Positions 54,389 through 64,000 of a DNA stretch of 64,000 nucleotides are shown piece by piece; the first letter of the stretch is position 1; every line of letters begins with the position of its first letter. The notes below the pieces were generated by a model. The model saw only the letters and a program-made list of their open reading frames with translations, was not told the origin of the DNA and did not search any database. The DNA is from Zeus faber. Its lineage: Eukaryota > Chordata > Actinopteri > Zeiformes > Zeidae. The stretch is taken from positions 3,338,979 to 3,402,978 of the forward strand of contig OY482849.1 of NCBI GenBank assembly GCA_960531495.1, written 5' to 3'. The translations under genes were made by a program, and so were the position numbers.

Positions 54389-55880
54389 ATGATCACCATC
54401 CCACCCCACACATGCCGGTTGCTAATATGCCAACCCCTTTGAATCAGAATGCCAACCCTGCCCCATACGTTTAATTCACCCCCGTTCACACCATCTCATT
54501 CAGGCCCTTTGATAGTACCCCATACCAATCTTTCATGCCACAGGGCCAGGCTTTATATCTCCTGTAAATGCTCCCCCAGCCTGTCCCCTTGGAAAACCAG
54601 GGGCCCCAAAACAGATTTCCCACAGTCATTCAATGGCCCCAGAACCACTCAAAGGTTCCACTCAGGCAAGTTCACACCTATGTAGACCCCATTCCCCGTA
54701 GGCCCAAACCCCATAGCCCAAAGCGCAGGCTCCACATTTTCAGGTCCACCAGCCCCAATCCCAACAGCAGCCCCAGGCTACGAGTTTCTGGCACCATCAG
54801 CCTCCGCCACACCAGCTCCAGAACAAGCATGCCCAACCACCTCACCCTCACCAAGGCATGCTGCCACTCTGAGGACACCACCGCATTGCACGCATGGCTG
54901 GTTCCCTTCACCCCCACAACTCCAGCCCCCTGTGGATTCCTCCCGCGACATCGCCGACCAGGACGACTGGATGTGACCTCTCAGTCTCAGTCCCATGACA
55001 CCAGCCTATTCTGAGAGGTCATCCGGCTCCTCCCCGGACACAGACTCTCCAGGCGACGCCCCACAGAAGAGCCCAGGTACCACAATAGACCCATTTTTTG
55101 CCCACCCTACCACGTTTGCAGCTATCTCTTAGCGCAGCTTCTGGTCCCTTCTGGTGAGGGTCCCACAGGCTACTGCCATCCGCCTATGCAAAATGCACAT
55201 CGGGGTACGACGGCGGCTCCAGTCACAAAGGGTCTGCCCCAAAGCTAAGGTCCACCTAGCTCAATTGACATCATACAAAGACAGAGTGGACATACTCAAT
55301 ACCATTGTCGACAATCTACTGCTGCGTGCTCAGTGGTTGTGAAGGGGGACTTGGTGAGCTTCACCGCAAAAGGCCACCATTGATGAATGGTTTCTTATGT
55401 ACCTGTTATATAAAGGTTGTTGTGGTTTTAAGGTTGATATTTGGTCATCTTTTTATGTTTATACCACAGAAAAGATGGTTTTGCATATTTTTATCCATCA
55501 CAAATATTGTTGAGTGTAGACTGTTTTTTTTCTGAAAACCACAACCGGTTAAATGTTTATGTATATACGTAAAACTCCATACGCATATTTCCCACATAAT
55601 TCACTGATCCTCGCACCTCACACACACACACCACACCCTCCCATGCTGATTCACATGATTTACACCCACCTTTGTCTTATTCATATACTCATGGCAGTTG
55701 TTGTATTATGCATTTGCTCACATATACATCTATGTTATCTACTTGTTTGCATACAATGTATCCAGCATACTCAGCCATACCACTTAAAGTCTTATGTTAT
55801 CAGCATACTTAGTCACTTAGTCATTCGTTTATCCTCTTTATTCTGTTGGAGTGTGACTTTTAAAGTCACAAAGGGGGAAA
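54389..55880 (+). pseudogene. proline-rich internal remnant upstream of an LTR-like block
   Basis: The plus strand has proline- and serine-rich frames between 54449 and 55014, and a short basic frame at 55154-55342 ending in RVDILNTIVDNLLLRAQWL. None has a recognised domain. The position just 5' of a polypurine tract and LTR-like block suggests the 3' internal part of an LTR element, perhaps gag- or env-derived. The tract AAAGGGGGAAA is at 55870-55880. Confidence 0.35.
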
Positions 55881-56349
55881 TGCTGTGGTTAATTATTAAC
55901 CCCCACATGACAAGAAACCTGATAATATGTTGTACTGAGCCACAAATATTTACTTGTATTTAAAAAACATTTAAAAAAATGTATGCTAAGAAATCCCAAA
56001 AATATTGGAGTCACGTAAAGATTAGAAGAACTGCAGAAACATTCCCAAACATGCCCAGCAAGAGTATTCCAGTAACCGTGAAAAAAAAATCCCTAGAAAT
56101 AAGACTGTGATTGGTTCCTTGGGACTCACCCCACAAGACTGTGATTGGATCCTTGCACTGAAAGGGGTAGGGCATGAACTAAGAGGGGGGAAGATCTTGG
56201 GTACATAAGGAGGACCAAAAGTACAGTTCTTCAGTCGTGCTCCAGAGCTCTGCTCACTGTTCATGCTGTACTTGACTCGCAGATACACAATAAACCTTTT
56301 CACATCAGACTGCTCAGTTCCAGTGGTTTTCTTCCAAGTTTTTGAGGCA
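55881..56349 (+). repeat. LTR-like block, unassigned retroviral type
   Basis: It starts TGCTGTGG right after the polypurine tract. Two GACTGTGATTGG words (CCAAT-box type, 56104 and 56143), a TACATAAGG TATA-like box (56200) and CAATAAACC (56288) are in promoter-to-polyadenylation order. The end is set tentatively at GAGGCA. No second copy occurs in the window and no primer site follows it, so it would be a 3' LTR. Confidence 0.55.
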
Positions 56350-56399
56350 AGAATAGATAGAAGCGCGTCCAGAAATCCAGACTTTTTACTGGCCCAGGT

Positions 56400-57272
56400 C
56401 GGACCTTCTTGGTCACAACAGCTACCCCAGCAGTGCTGGAAAAAAGGAGGAAGCGGGAGAAAAGGGGAAGGATTTTAGCAAAAGTGCCAAAGGTAACAAC
56501 CTTATTTACAGCGGGAAAAGAAGAGCAGCAAGAAGCCACTGCTTGTGCCAGCACTAGTGTTAGCATTGCTAATACTAGTAGCGAAGAGCAGCTACCTGTT
56601 GCTGCTGGCAGTGCCAGCCCAGGTTGCTCAAGCAATGCTGCTGCTACATACAAGACAACTTTACAGGAGGATCCCTGAACTTTGACTGGAGACAGTCACG
56701 TAACTGACAAAGATGGCGATACAAATTATAGCTGTTGGACAAAGAGCGTTGCTCATTAGTGCAAAGAGGACTAGTTCAAGGCAAGGGCAGGATTTTTCGA
56801 AAAAAATCAAGAGATTTACAAGCAGTAACGATTACATGCAAATAAAGAATGGAGAAAAGATGAGCAGGTCCTGGCTTGTGTATAGTGGAAAAAAAGTACT
56901 GTGTTATGTGCTTTTGTTGCCACCTGTTTGGAAACCAAGAAAAGAGAACTCAGCCACATGGGGATGGGTTCAATAACTGGAAAAATCTTTAAGCCCACTT
57001 GAGACAGCATGAGAAGTCTGCTGAGCACATCACATAAATGGATACCTGCCCTAATCTATCACATAAACTACAAACAAACACATCCATAGGTAAGGTGACC
57101 CAAGATCTAATTTCTCTTGAAGTAAACTGTTTGAAAGAGATTTTAAGATTGCTTGCAATTGTGAATCATCTGGCAGAGCGTAATCTTGCATTTTGTGGCC
57201 ACTCAGACAGAAATATCCTGGGGCAAGTAGAACGGATGGCTCAGTTTGATCCAGTCATGTGAGAGTATTTGA
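56400..57272 (+). pseudogene. hAT-type transposase fragment
   Basis: Frames 56409-56678 (KRRKREKRGRILAKVPKV, a basic N-terminus), 56713-56976 (NGEKMSRSWLVYS, like the TTF zinc-finger region of ZMYM1-like hAT proteins) and 57038-57262 (LAERNLAFCGHSDR, NILGQVERMAQFDPVM) follow each other in the order of this family. A TGA follows FDPVM, and the gene is cut a few codons later by a LINE fragment. The transposase core and dimerisation domain are missing. Terminal inverted repeats are not seen. Confidence 0.7.
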
Positions 57273-57366
57273 GAAGATTCAAGATTCAAGATTTTTTATT
57301 TGTCACATATATATACATACTTCCATACATATATGCAGTGAAATGTAATGCAACGCACCCGGTGAT
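57273..57366 (-). mobile_element. LINE 3'-end fragment
   Basis: Reverse complement of 26630-26725: AAGATTCAAGATTCAAG tail, TTTATTTGTCACATA, and TGCAACGCACCCGGTGAT. It is only about 95 bp long. It separates the hAT relic from the ERV-B copy b LTR. Confidence 0.85.
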
Positions 57367-57376
57367 CCGTCCAGCC

Positions 57377-57603
57377 GGATGGATTCTCTCTCGAATGCAA
57401 CTCGGGCATGTTCTTTTATGCCTGCCCACAGACAACATTTACCATTTGGTTCCCCTACATAGGTCACAGGTCACATTTCACTTCCCTTATCACCAGGACC
57501 CCTGGTGATGTGCTCTCTTTCTCGAGACCCCTAGCACCATCTCTTAGTAATTACCTTATACGATGGGGCTGTCTTGGGACGCCACACATTCCAAACCACC
57601 TCA
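57377..57603 (-). repeat. ERV-B copy b 3' LTR, partial
   Basis: On the minus strand it begins TGAGGTGGTTTGGAA right after the polypurine tract GAAGGGGGGAAA (57606-57617). The opening resembles the TGAGGTGTCTGGAAGG start of the other ERV-B LTRs, but the body differs, so it is another subfamily. A CATAAAAG box lies near 57415. The rest is cut off by the LINE fragment. Confidence 0.65.
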
Positions 57604-57605
57604 TA

Positions 57606-57617
57606 TTTCCCCCCTTC
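57606..57617 (-). promoter_or_regulatory. ERV-B copy b polypurine tract
   Basis: GAAGGGGGGAAA on the minus strand, two bases from the LTR TG. The corresponding site is deleted in copy a. Confidence 0.75.
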
Positions 57618-58689
57618 GAGACTACACAAAGTCTAGACAGAGATAAGAGTCATTGAAGTTACGACGTTAATTGACCTAATAGAACTCACCTACTAACAAA
57701 CAACCTGATTATATTATACCCTTGGGAACATGCTTAGTCGTAGCAATACAATAAATTTGTGGAGTGTGAGAGCGAAAAACCCATCTGGCAGCTTCCTTTC
57801 TTAGTTCTTTCAACAAACAATCAAGACAGGAAAATTCTCTCACGGTTCCTCTGTCCCAGGCAACCACCTATTGCACTCCAAATCAATTAACCGCACAGAA
57901 GAAGGGTTTAGACAACTGTACAGGATGTTACATATAAATGCATACATTCAGAACCTCAGAAATAAATCAAAAATTTTGTCCAAAGTCAGGCTGGTCGACC
58001 CATCGGACCCTCCAATGAACCTGTACCTGCCTATTATCAATGTCCCTCAAAACCCCGCAAAAGAATAAAACACCTGAGGTCCCAATATATCCATTTCACC
58101 CTTTTACAGAAAACTTCAAAGAAAACAATACTATCAAATCAAAGTAATATGTCTTGCTAAAAATATCTACTATATAGTACAGACTTTTCATCAATAATAC
58201 AGGTGGAGTTTGTAAAAAACAAACTCCAATATTATAAAAACATGAATAACACATATGTATGTATTGAACTTGCTTTTTAACACCATCAACTTTTATGATT
58301 TTTCACTCGACACTCCTGATCATGATGTCCTCATTCAGGGTCCGCCGTCCATTTTCATCTTCCATTTTTGGATGTCCATGTTTGAGTGTTCAAGTCCATT
58401 AGGCTGTTAGGATCTCCGGACACAGCCAACCTCATACTGGTCCTGAAAGAAAAATTCACCCGCCAGTATCTTGCACATACATCAAATACAGTATAATAAT
58501 TTTGCTTTTACTTTATACTTTAACATTATTCCAATATATGATTAACATTTTCATTTTCCCCCCTTTGTCCATGCATTTTCTCAGTTAAAAATAGTCTTGA
58601 GTCTATGACGGAATCAGATATTCAGGATAGATATTTCTCTACTAGTGTTAGCTCCTAACTACACACCTCTACCCAATTCAGACCTGTAT

Positions 58690-59640
58690 GCTGACCAATT
58701 TTAACAATGCGATTTTTCAGCACACCATTCAATTTTTCACAAACACAAACTTGGCTTTGCAGATGATGAACAGCTCCTAGAAGTTGTGTAATTCACAATT
58801 TTTGCTGAATTAATTTTACTGTTTTATCCACAAACTCTTTCCCATTATCTGAAGATATGCGATCTGGAAGTCCCCACCTGCTCATGACCTCACGACACAA
58901 GAACTTGGCTTGACAACTGACTGAGCATCTTTACACTTGGTTGGACATGCCTCAGTCCCCCGTGAAAATCTATCCACGTCGACAAACATGTATCTTTTAC
59001 CTCCTACTGGTCTTATCATGTCAATAAAATAAACAACAAACTCACGCATGGGACCTGTCGGAGTTGGAATGTGACCGGGTGGACTCTTCACACCCCTCCG
59101 AACATTGTTTTTAAGACAGATTGTACATCTGTCTATGACATAATCAATTTGCTCAAGCAAATACGGTGCCCAAAAACCATACTCTTTCGTGATTTTTCTT
59201 CTTATCTCCCCCCTTGCAGCATGGGCTAACCCATGTGCTTCCTGAATCATCAGACCTAGTAGGTCGGGGGTTGCTACCATCAGTCCTTCATGATTTCTCC
59301 ACAGACCAGGAGAATCTTGTGTGGCCCCTCGGTCCAACCATAATTGTTTATCTATGGCTGACACCACTTCTTGCAACCGAGATCACATCTCTGAGCGTGA
59401 TTTTATCTTCCAAGTCCACTTCATGGGTGACAAGAAGAACTTTGCCGGTTTTGTTTGCTCCTGTAACTGCTTTTGCAGCCTCATCCGCTGCTTTGTTACC
59501 TTGAGTAACCCTTGACGTGTCTATTTTGTGTGCTGCACACTAAGCTACAGCTATTTCCTTTGGTTTCATCATTGCATGCAGCAATTTCATTATCTGAGCA
59601 TGATGCTTCTGTGTCCATGGGTTATTGTTTGACCCCTATA
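58690..59640 (-). pseudogene. ERV-B copy b integrase and RNase H tail
   Basis: The frame 58882-59376 has the zinc region with both cysteines (RCTICL) and VDVDRFSRG as first catalytic region. A frameshift after KCKDAQSV moves to ISSDNGKEF and then a diverged GVCEKLNG-like end with a TGA. Upstream (59400-59600) are only the last RNase H codons, ADEAAKAV-type text. Before them the sequence switches to Gag C-terminus, so reverse transcriptase, protease and most of RNase H are deleted, with breakpoints different from copy a. Confidence 0.78.
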
Positions 59641-61186
59641 AGCTTCTTTTTCTTGACAATACTGTAGCTTCTTCCATCCTTTCTCCTATATGCTTCTGCT
59701 CAAATTCTTCAGCCACCATTAAAGTCATTTGTGGCACACTTTTCTCAATATCACACCCTTATCAAGATAATCATCAGTTTATCTTCATAGCTGCTCCATT
59801 ACTTTCTCATTCCACCACCAAGAATCCTCTTTTTTCTTTCTTCGTTCTGCTCATCTATAAACCTTCTCTTTGGCCTTCATATCCTCATTCTTCTTATCCA
59901 CCAACTGTATTTGGTTGAGTCTCCTGGTCCTGTTCCTTCCTCCGCTTTAGCCAACATCCGTCTGACTGCGGGGTCGTATCCTCCAATAGCTTCGCCAAAT
60001 CACTCACAATCTCTTCAATGCTGACCTCACCAGGGGTCCTAACCGAGCCATACACTAGGCTCCACTACCTACTGTACTGTATGTAGCATACTGTACCGCA
60101 TACTGTGTCACTGTTCAGGGTTGTTCGTGATGCCGTATTGCTGCGCCGTACTGTTGTATACTGTGCTGTATTATCCCAAATACTACCTCACTCTATTCAC
60201 ATTCACATGCCACTTTAATTCACATGCCACTTTAATTGCACATATCTGTATATACATAGGCATATTCCCTCTATCTATTCCATTTTATTTAATTTTATTT
60301 TTATTGTAGTTTATTCTATATATTTTTATCTTATTCTATTAGTATTCAACTTACTGTATTACGTTTTAGGAGTCAGTTAGTCGGTCTATTAGAAAGGAAT
60401 TCTTTACTTTTATTTCTCTTTTTCCTAGGACATATTGTGTGCTATCACCGGGTGTGTTGCATTACATTTCACTGCATATATGTATGAAAGTATGTATATG
60501 TATGTGACAAATAAAAAATCTTGAATCTTGAATCTTGAATCTTGAATCTCCTATCTCCAGGCTTCTTACTTGTCTGTTTCCCAAATGGTTCCTTCTCTTG
60601 GTACTGTTGGAGCTCTGATACCTCTTTATGGTCTCTGTAGCCTTGCCCATCTCTATTATTTGCTCATCCTCATCTTTGAAGAGATAGTTGCCCTCCATTG
60701 TCATCACTGGGAGCTGGGGATGAACATCAGTGAACTTCACCTCCTTCTCATAAGGCGGGGGCTTCTTTACAGATGTTGTATGTGAGAATGGTGCGGTAAT
60801 CTTCTACATCAATTTTTCTGCTTCCTTTTCATTTTTCTTTATTTCTTATCTACTTTGTTCTCTTTTTTTTTTTTTTTTTTTGCAATTTCAAACCATGTCT
60901 GTCCCTCCTTTATGAACAGCTGCAGAATGCCAAGTTCTGTTTGTCTTTTCTCTGTGCGTCTCTTTCCTCTTTATCCTTTCTTTTGATTAACTTTACATGT
61001 GGACACAAGCACCTGCATTGTTTTAATCACATCCGGGTTAAGAGTTCCTCCAGCTGGCCATGGTTGTTCAATGTTAGGCCACCGCTTTCTCCATTTTCCT
61101 GATATTTTTGCAGTATCTTTAATAAGAATATTATTCTTTTGCACTACATCAATAGGAGTGATAACTTTTGTAATTTTTGTATCCAT
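59600..61186 (-). pseudogene. ERV-B copy b gag, split by LINE fragment
   Basis: It begins at ATG 61186 with a matrix segment (GKWRKRWPNIEQPWP). After a stop-rich linker comes the PPPY motif (near 60757), then VKFTDVHPQLPVM and a K-rich part ending at 60550. The LINE fragment 60015-60549 interrupts it. Beyond it, 59600-60014 encodes a charged coiled segment rich in K, E and R (minus strand). No capsid core can be read with confidence. Not translatable as a whole. Confidence 0.72.
60015..60549 (+). mobile_element. LINE 3'-end insertion in ERV-B copy b gag
   Basis: Aligns with 26184-26725 from TCAATGCTGACCTCACCAGG through the 3' untranslated region to the TCTTGAA heptamer tail. It is 5'-truncated a few codons before the ORF end. 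Copy a lacks it: CAATCTCTT and CTCCTA are adjacent there (19080-19100). The target duplication is short, if present. Confidence 0.88.
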
Positions 61187-61486
61187 TTATTTTATTGTAA
61201 ATCAAATTGATTTATTTAAAAACTATTTATCAAGCACCGTGTAATCACACTCAACCAAAAACAACTCAATTTACCAACCCCAAAGGAGACCAATAGCTTC
61301 CCACTTATGAAAGCAACTTCACTTGTTCATGATCTGATACATCTGATCATACTCATTTATCTTAAATTATCAAAATGTCCATCAATGTTCTCAAAACAGC
61401 CTCAATCAAGATAAACCATACTCAGATAATGAAACCAATATTCACAGCACTCAACCATATTTAAATCAAATTAGTTTTTCCGCATG

Positions 61487-61562
61487 TGATCAATTGATCA
61501 ATCAAATCAATAATGATCCATTAATTAATGGATCATTATTGATTTGATTGATCAATTGATCA
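61487..61562. repeat. 76-bp perfect palindrome plus GATCAATT array
   Basis: Arms 61487-61524 and 61525-61562 are exact reverse complements with no spacer, centred on TTAATTAA. It continues into a tandem TTGATCAA series to about 61586. ERV-B copy a has only one arm-like stretch here (19766-19801, with changes), so the inverted copy is new to copy b. It could extrude a cruciform. Confidence 0.95.
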
Positions 61563-61609
61563 ATTGATCAATTGATCAATCAATCAAGGCGAATGCCTTG
61601 ATTAGTCAG

Positions 61610-62015
61610 TTTCATGATCTCCGCCTTCTTCTACTTTCCCTCCCTCTCCTTACCTGTCCCATTAGCCCAACTCTATTCACCTGCGCACACAGCTGTTCCA
61701 GATCTGCAATCTAACCACTATATATGCCTCTCTCACCAGTCATCCATTCCCAGATTGCCTTCGCTCTTGCACCAGACTCTCCAGCGTTCTTCGGACTGAT
61801 TTCCTGCTACCGACTCTGCCTCGCTCCGACCACGGTTCCTGCCTGCCACTCCGCCTGTCTTCTGTCTGCACTCCTCGTTATCGAACCTGCCTGTCCCCGA
61901 CGATGTATCCTGCCTGCCCCATACCTGTCTTCCATCCGCTCTACAAATAAAAGACATTACCAAATATCCCTGCCTGTCTTTGTGCTGCAATTGGGTCCTA
62001 ACCACACCCGTTACA
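61610..62015 (+). repeat. Sushi-like copy 2 5' LTR
   Basis: Aligns with 48366-48774. It starts TTTCATGATCTCC, where copy 1 has TGTCATGATCTCC, and ends CCCGTTACA. ACTATATATGCC near 61717 is a TATA candidate and AATAAAAGAC near 61945 the polyadenylation region. The following GTACAATCTGGCCAACAATGG contains the presumed primer region, which I could not match to a tRNA. Confidence 0.8.
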
Positions 62016-62032
62016 GTACAATCTGGCCAACA

Positions 62033-64000
62033 ATGGACCCAGCACACAACCCCAAGTTGCTGGCACGCCTGGGAAGGCTGGAGTCACAGCTCCAACACCA
62101 GGAGGCTGTCCGAGCCTCCACCTCAGCAGACGTTCGGCTAGCAGCGGCTAGCCAGGAGCAAGGGCTCGCCACGCTAGCTGCCCAGGTCCAGCTTTTTGCC
62201 ATCGCTCTTGCGATGGCGAGCTGAGGCGAAAGCTGGGCCGCGAGCTGCCAGGGTGGCGTTCACCGTAAACACCTGACGGGCCTCGCTCGGCTATGGGGAA
62301 CAGCCGAGTGGGAACGACGCACACCAGCCTGCTCCTCCTTCCACGCCTTCAAATCCCCCTCCAACCTACGCCCCCTCTGCCAGGCTTGGCTGCTCCTGCC
62401 CCAATGCTCCCATTTCCTCGCCATACTTATTGACTCTAGTTCCGATGTTAACATCATCGACGATAACCTAGCACGGCAGCTGGGTGTTGGTCGAGTTCTC
62501 CTGCCTTCTCCGGTACCTGCCACTGCCCTGGATGGCCGCCTCCTGGGGACAGTCACCCATCAGACGGTGCCCATCCGCATGCTCCTGTCCGGCAACCACC
62601 ACGAGACGATACAGTTCTGCATCCTGCACTCACCTCGTCACCCTCTCCTCCTGGGGTTCCCCTGGCTCCGGCATCACAACCCACACCTCGACTGGACCAC
62701 AGGGGCTATTCTGGGATGGAGTCCTGTGTGCCATCAGGTCTGCCTGAAGCAATCTGCCGCACCTCAGCCACCCAACAGCTCCAGCTCCGCACCCGACATG
62801 TTGGGGGTCCCCGCCGAGTACCTCAACTCCAGGGAGGTCTTCTGCAAGGCCAAGGCGACATCCCTTCCCCCGCACAGGCCGTACGATATTGCCATCGACC
62901 TCCAGCCCAGCTCCAGCCCCCCCAGAGGCCGCCTGTACTCCCTGTCCGCCCCGGAGAGAGAGGCCATGGACACCTATACGACACCTCCACGAAGAATGAC
63001 AAGTCGCTTCGCCCCTGTATTGACTATCAAGAACCACTATCCCCTGCCCCTCATCTCATCAGCCTTCGAACTCCTGGAGGGGGCCACGGTGTTCACCAAG
63101 CTCGACCTACGCAACGCCTACCATCTGGTCCCGGTTCAAGAGGGGGACGAATGGAAGACGGCGTTCAACACTCCCTCCGGTCACTACGAATATCTGGTGA
63201 TGCCCTTTGGTCTCACCAACGCCCCCGCCCTCTTCCAGGCCCTGGTCAATGACATGCTCAGGGACATGCTCAACAAATTCGTCTTTGTGTACCTCGACGA
63301 CATCCTGATCTTCTCCCGATCCCAAGCTGAGCACGTCCACCACTTCCAGACGGTCCTGCAGCGCCTCCTGGAGAACTCACTCTTTGTGAAAGCGGAGTGT
63401 GAGTTTCACGTCCCGTCCGTCTCCTTCCTGGGGTACGTCGTAGAGAGGGTCACCATCCAGATGGACTCCACTAAGGTCTCCGCCGTCACCACCTGGCCCG
63501 CCCCGGACACCCGCAAACAACTCCAGCGCTTCCTCGGTTTTGCCAACTTCTATCGGAGGTTCATCCGAGGCTACAGCACGGTGGCTGCCCCCCTCACAGC
63601 CCTAACTTCCTCCAAGGTGCCGTTTCGGTGGTGCACCGCCGCCAACGACGCCTTCCTGGCCCTGAATGCACGGTTCACTTCAGCCCCCATTCTGGTATTG
63701 CCTGACCCCGAAAGGCAGTTTGTGGTTGAAGTGGATGCCTCCGACGTGGGAGTCGGAACTGTTCTGTCCCAGAGGACCGCCTCTGACCAGAAGCTTCATC
63801 CCTGCGCCTTCTTCTCCAGGCGTTTGACCCCGGCCGAGAGGAACTACGACATCGGGAATAGGGAGCTTCTTGCCGTCAAATTGGCCCTGGAGGAGTGGCG
63901 ACACTGGCTAGAGGGAACCCAGCTGCCATTCCTGGTGTGGACCGACCACAAGAACCTGGAGTATATCCAGTCCGCCAGGAGACTGAACTCCCGTCAGGCC
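62033..64000 (+). pseudogene. Sushi-like gag-pol with deletions and one TGA
   Basis: From ATG 62033 (MDPAHNPKLLARLGRLESQL) the frame meets TGA at 62222-62224. It then stays open in the same frame to the window end, 592 codons. The order is a Gag scrap ([11 protein letters not shown]), protease with IDSSSDVN in place of the usual DSG, and reverse transcriptase. Deletion there removes about 50 residues after SAPEREAMD and joins to NHYPLPLIS. Then come [19 protein letters not shown] from 63200, an intact YLDD, and RNase H with [12 protein letters not shown] and WTDHKNLEY. Most of Gag, including the zinc knuckle, is missing. Confidence 0.82.

Larger units (their letters stand above)
57377..61609 (-). 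mobile_element. ERV-B copy b, minus strand, interrupted by a LINE and a Sushi element
   Basis: On the minus strand the order is leader, gag, RNase H fragment, integrase, 3' region, polypurine tract and partial 3' LTR. It aligns with ERV-B copy a in leader, gag, pol and 3' region. The Sushi-like element at 61610 sits in its leader, since copy a continues past the point AGTCAGT (19830). The 5' LTR and primer site are therefore expected beyond the window. A LINE 3' end interrupts gag at 60015-60549. Confidence 0.8.
61610..64000 (+). mobile_element. Sushi-like Ty3 element, copy 2, runs off the window
   Basis: 5' LTR 61610-62015, then gag start, protease, reverse transcriptase and RNase H, all plus strand. 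It is inserted in the ERV-B copy b leader. Compared with copy 1 it has an internal deletion in gag and one in the reverse transcriptase N-terminus, but fewer stops. Confidence 0.85.

Noticed and set aside
62630-63343. Minus-strand frames over Sushi-like copy 2
   Set aside because: They are antisense to the open plus-strand reverse transcriptase.

Overview
The window looks like repeat-rich DNA from a ray-finned (teleost-type) fish. Support for this is the mix of element classes that are common in fish genomes: a Rex1/CR1-like LINE, Sushi-type and Gmr1-like Ty3 elements, R2/NeSL-group-like LINEs, a hAT element and several gamma/epsilon-like endogenous retroviruses (ERVs). No intact host gene, rRNA, tRNA or CRISPR array is visible. 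Family names rest on motifs read by eye, with no database search.

Layout. 1-6.9 kb is AT-rich spacer with a long dispersed repeat (2.7-5.7 kb) and a TG microsatellite. 6.9-22.2 kb is a three-level nest. A minus-strand ERV (here ERV-B, copy a; LTR edge to LTR edge 6941-22186; 4-bp duplications AGCA) contains a plus-strand ERV (ERV-A; 8103-17799; TGTG duplications). ERV-A has a solo LTR of the ERV-B family in its pol gene (12704-13165; CTAC duplications). 22.6-26.7 kb holds a truncated LINE copy and then a LINE with an uninterrupted endonuclease/reverse transcriptase ORF. 27.1-30.4 kb is a decayed minus-strand ERV (ERV-C). 30.4-35.7 kb is mostly unassigned spacer with simple repeats. 35.8-38.7 kb and 41.9-44.1 kb are two minus-strand LINEs with an N-terminal zinc finger and, in the second, a PD-(D/E)xK-like nuclease region; the first is split by a solo LTR. 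44.8-48.8 kb joins a Gmr1-like gag fragment (plus) to a Sushi-like element (minus). 49.2-54.4 kb is a patchwork of CTG-rich modules, the second copy of the long repeat and a GC-rich repeat. 54.4-56.4 kb ends in an LTR-like block with a polypurine tract. 56.4-57.3 kb is a hAT transposase relic, 57.4-61.6 kb is ERV-B copy b, and 61.6-64.0 kb is a second Sushi-like element that runs off the window.

Nothing here forms a cellular pathway. The genes are gag, pro, pol and env remnants or LINE ORFs, nearly all broken by frameshifts, stops, deletions or active-site changes. The LINE ORF at 23481-26213 is the only complete-looking one. The most informative signals are the order of nested insertions, serine-tRNA-like primer binding sites in two ERV families, amplified donor-like repeats and a GACG-loop hairpin in the ERV-A leader, and a 76-bp perfect palindrome at 61487-61562.
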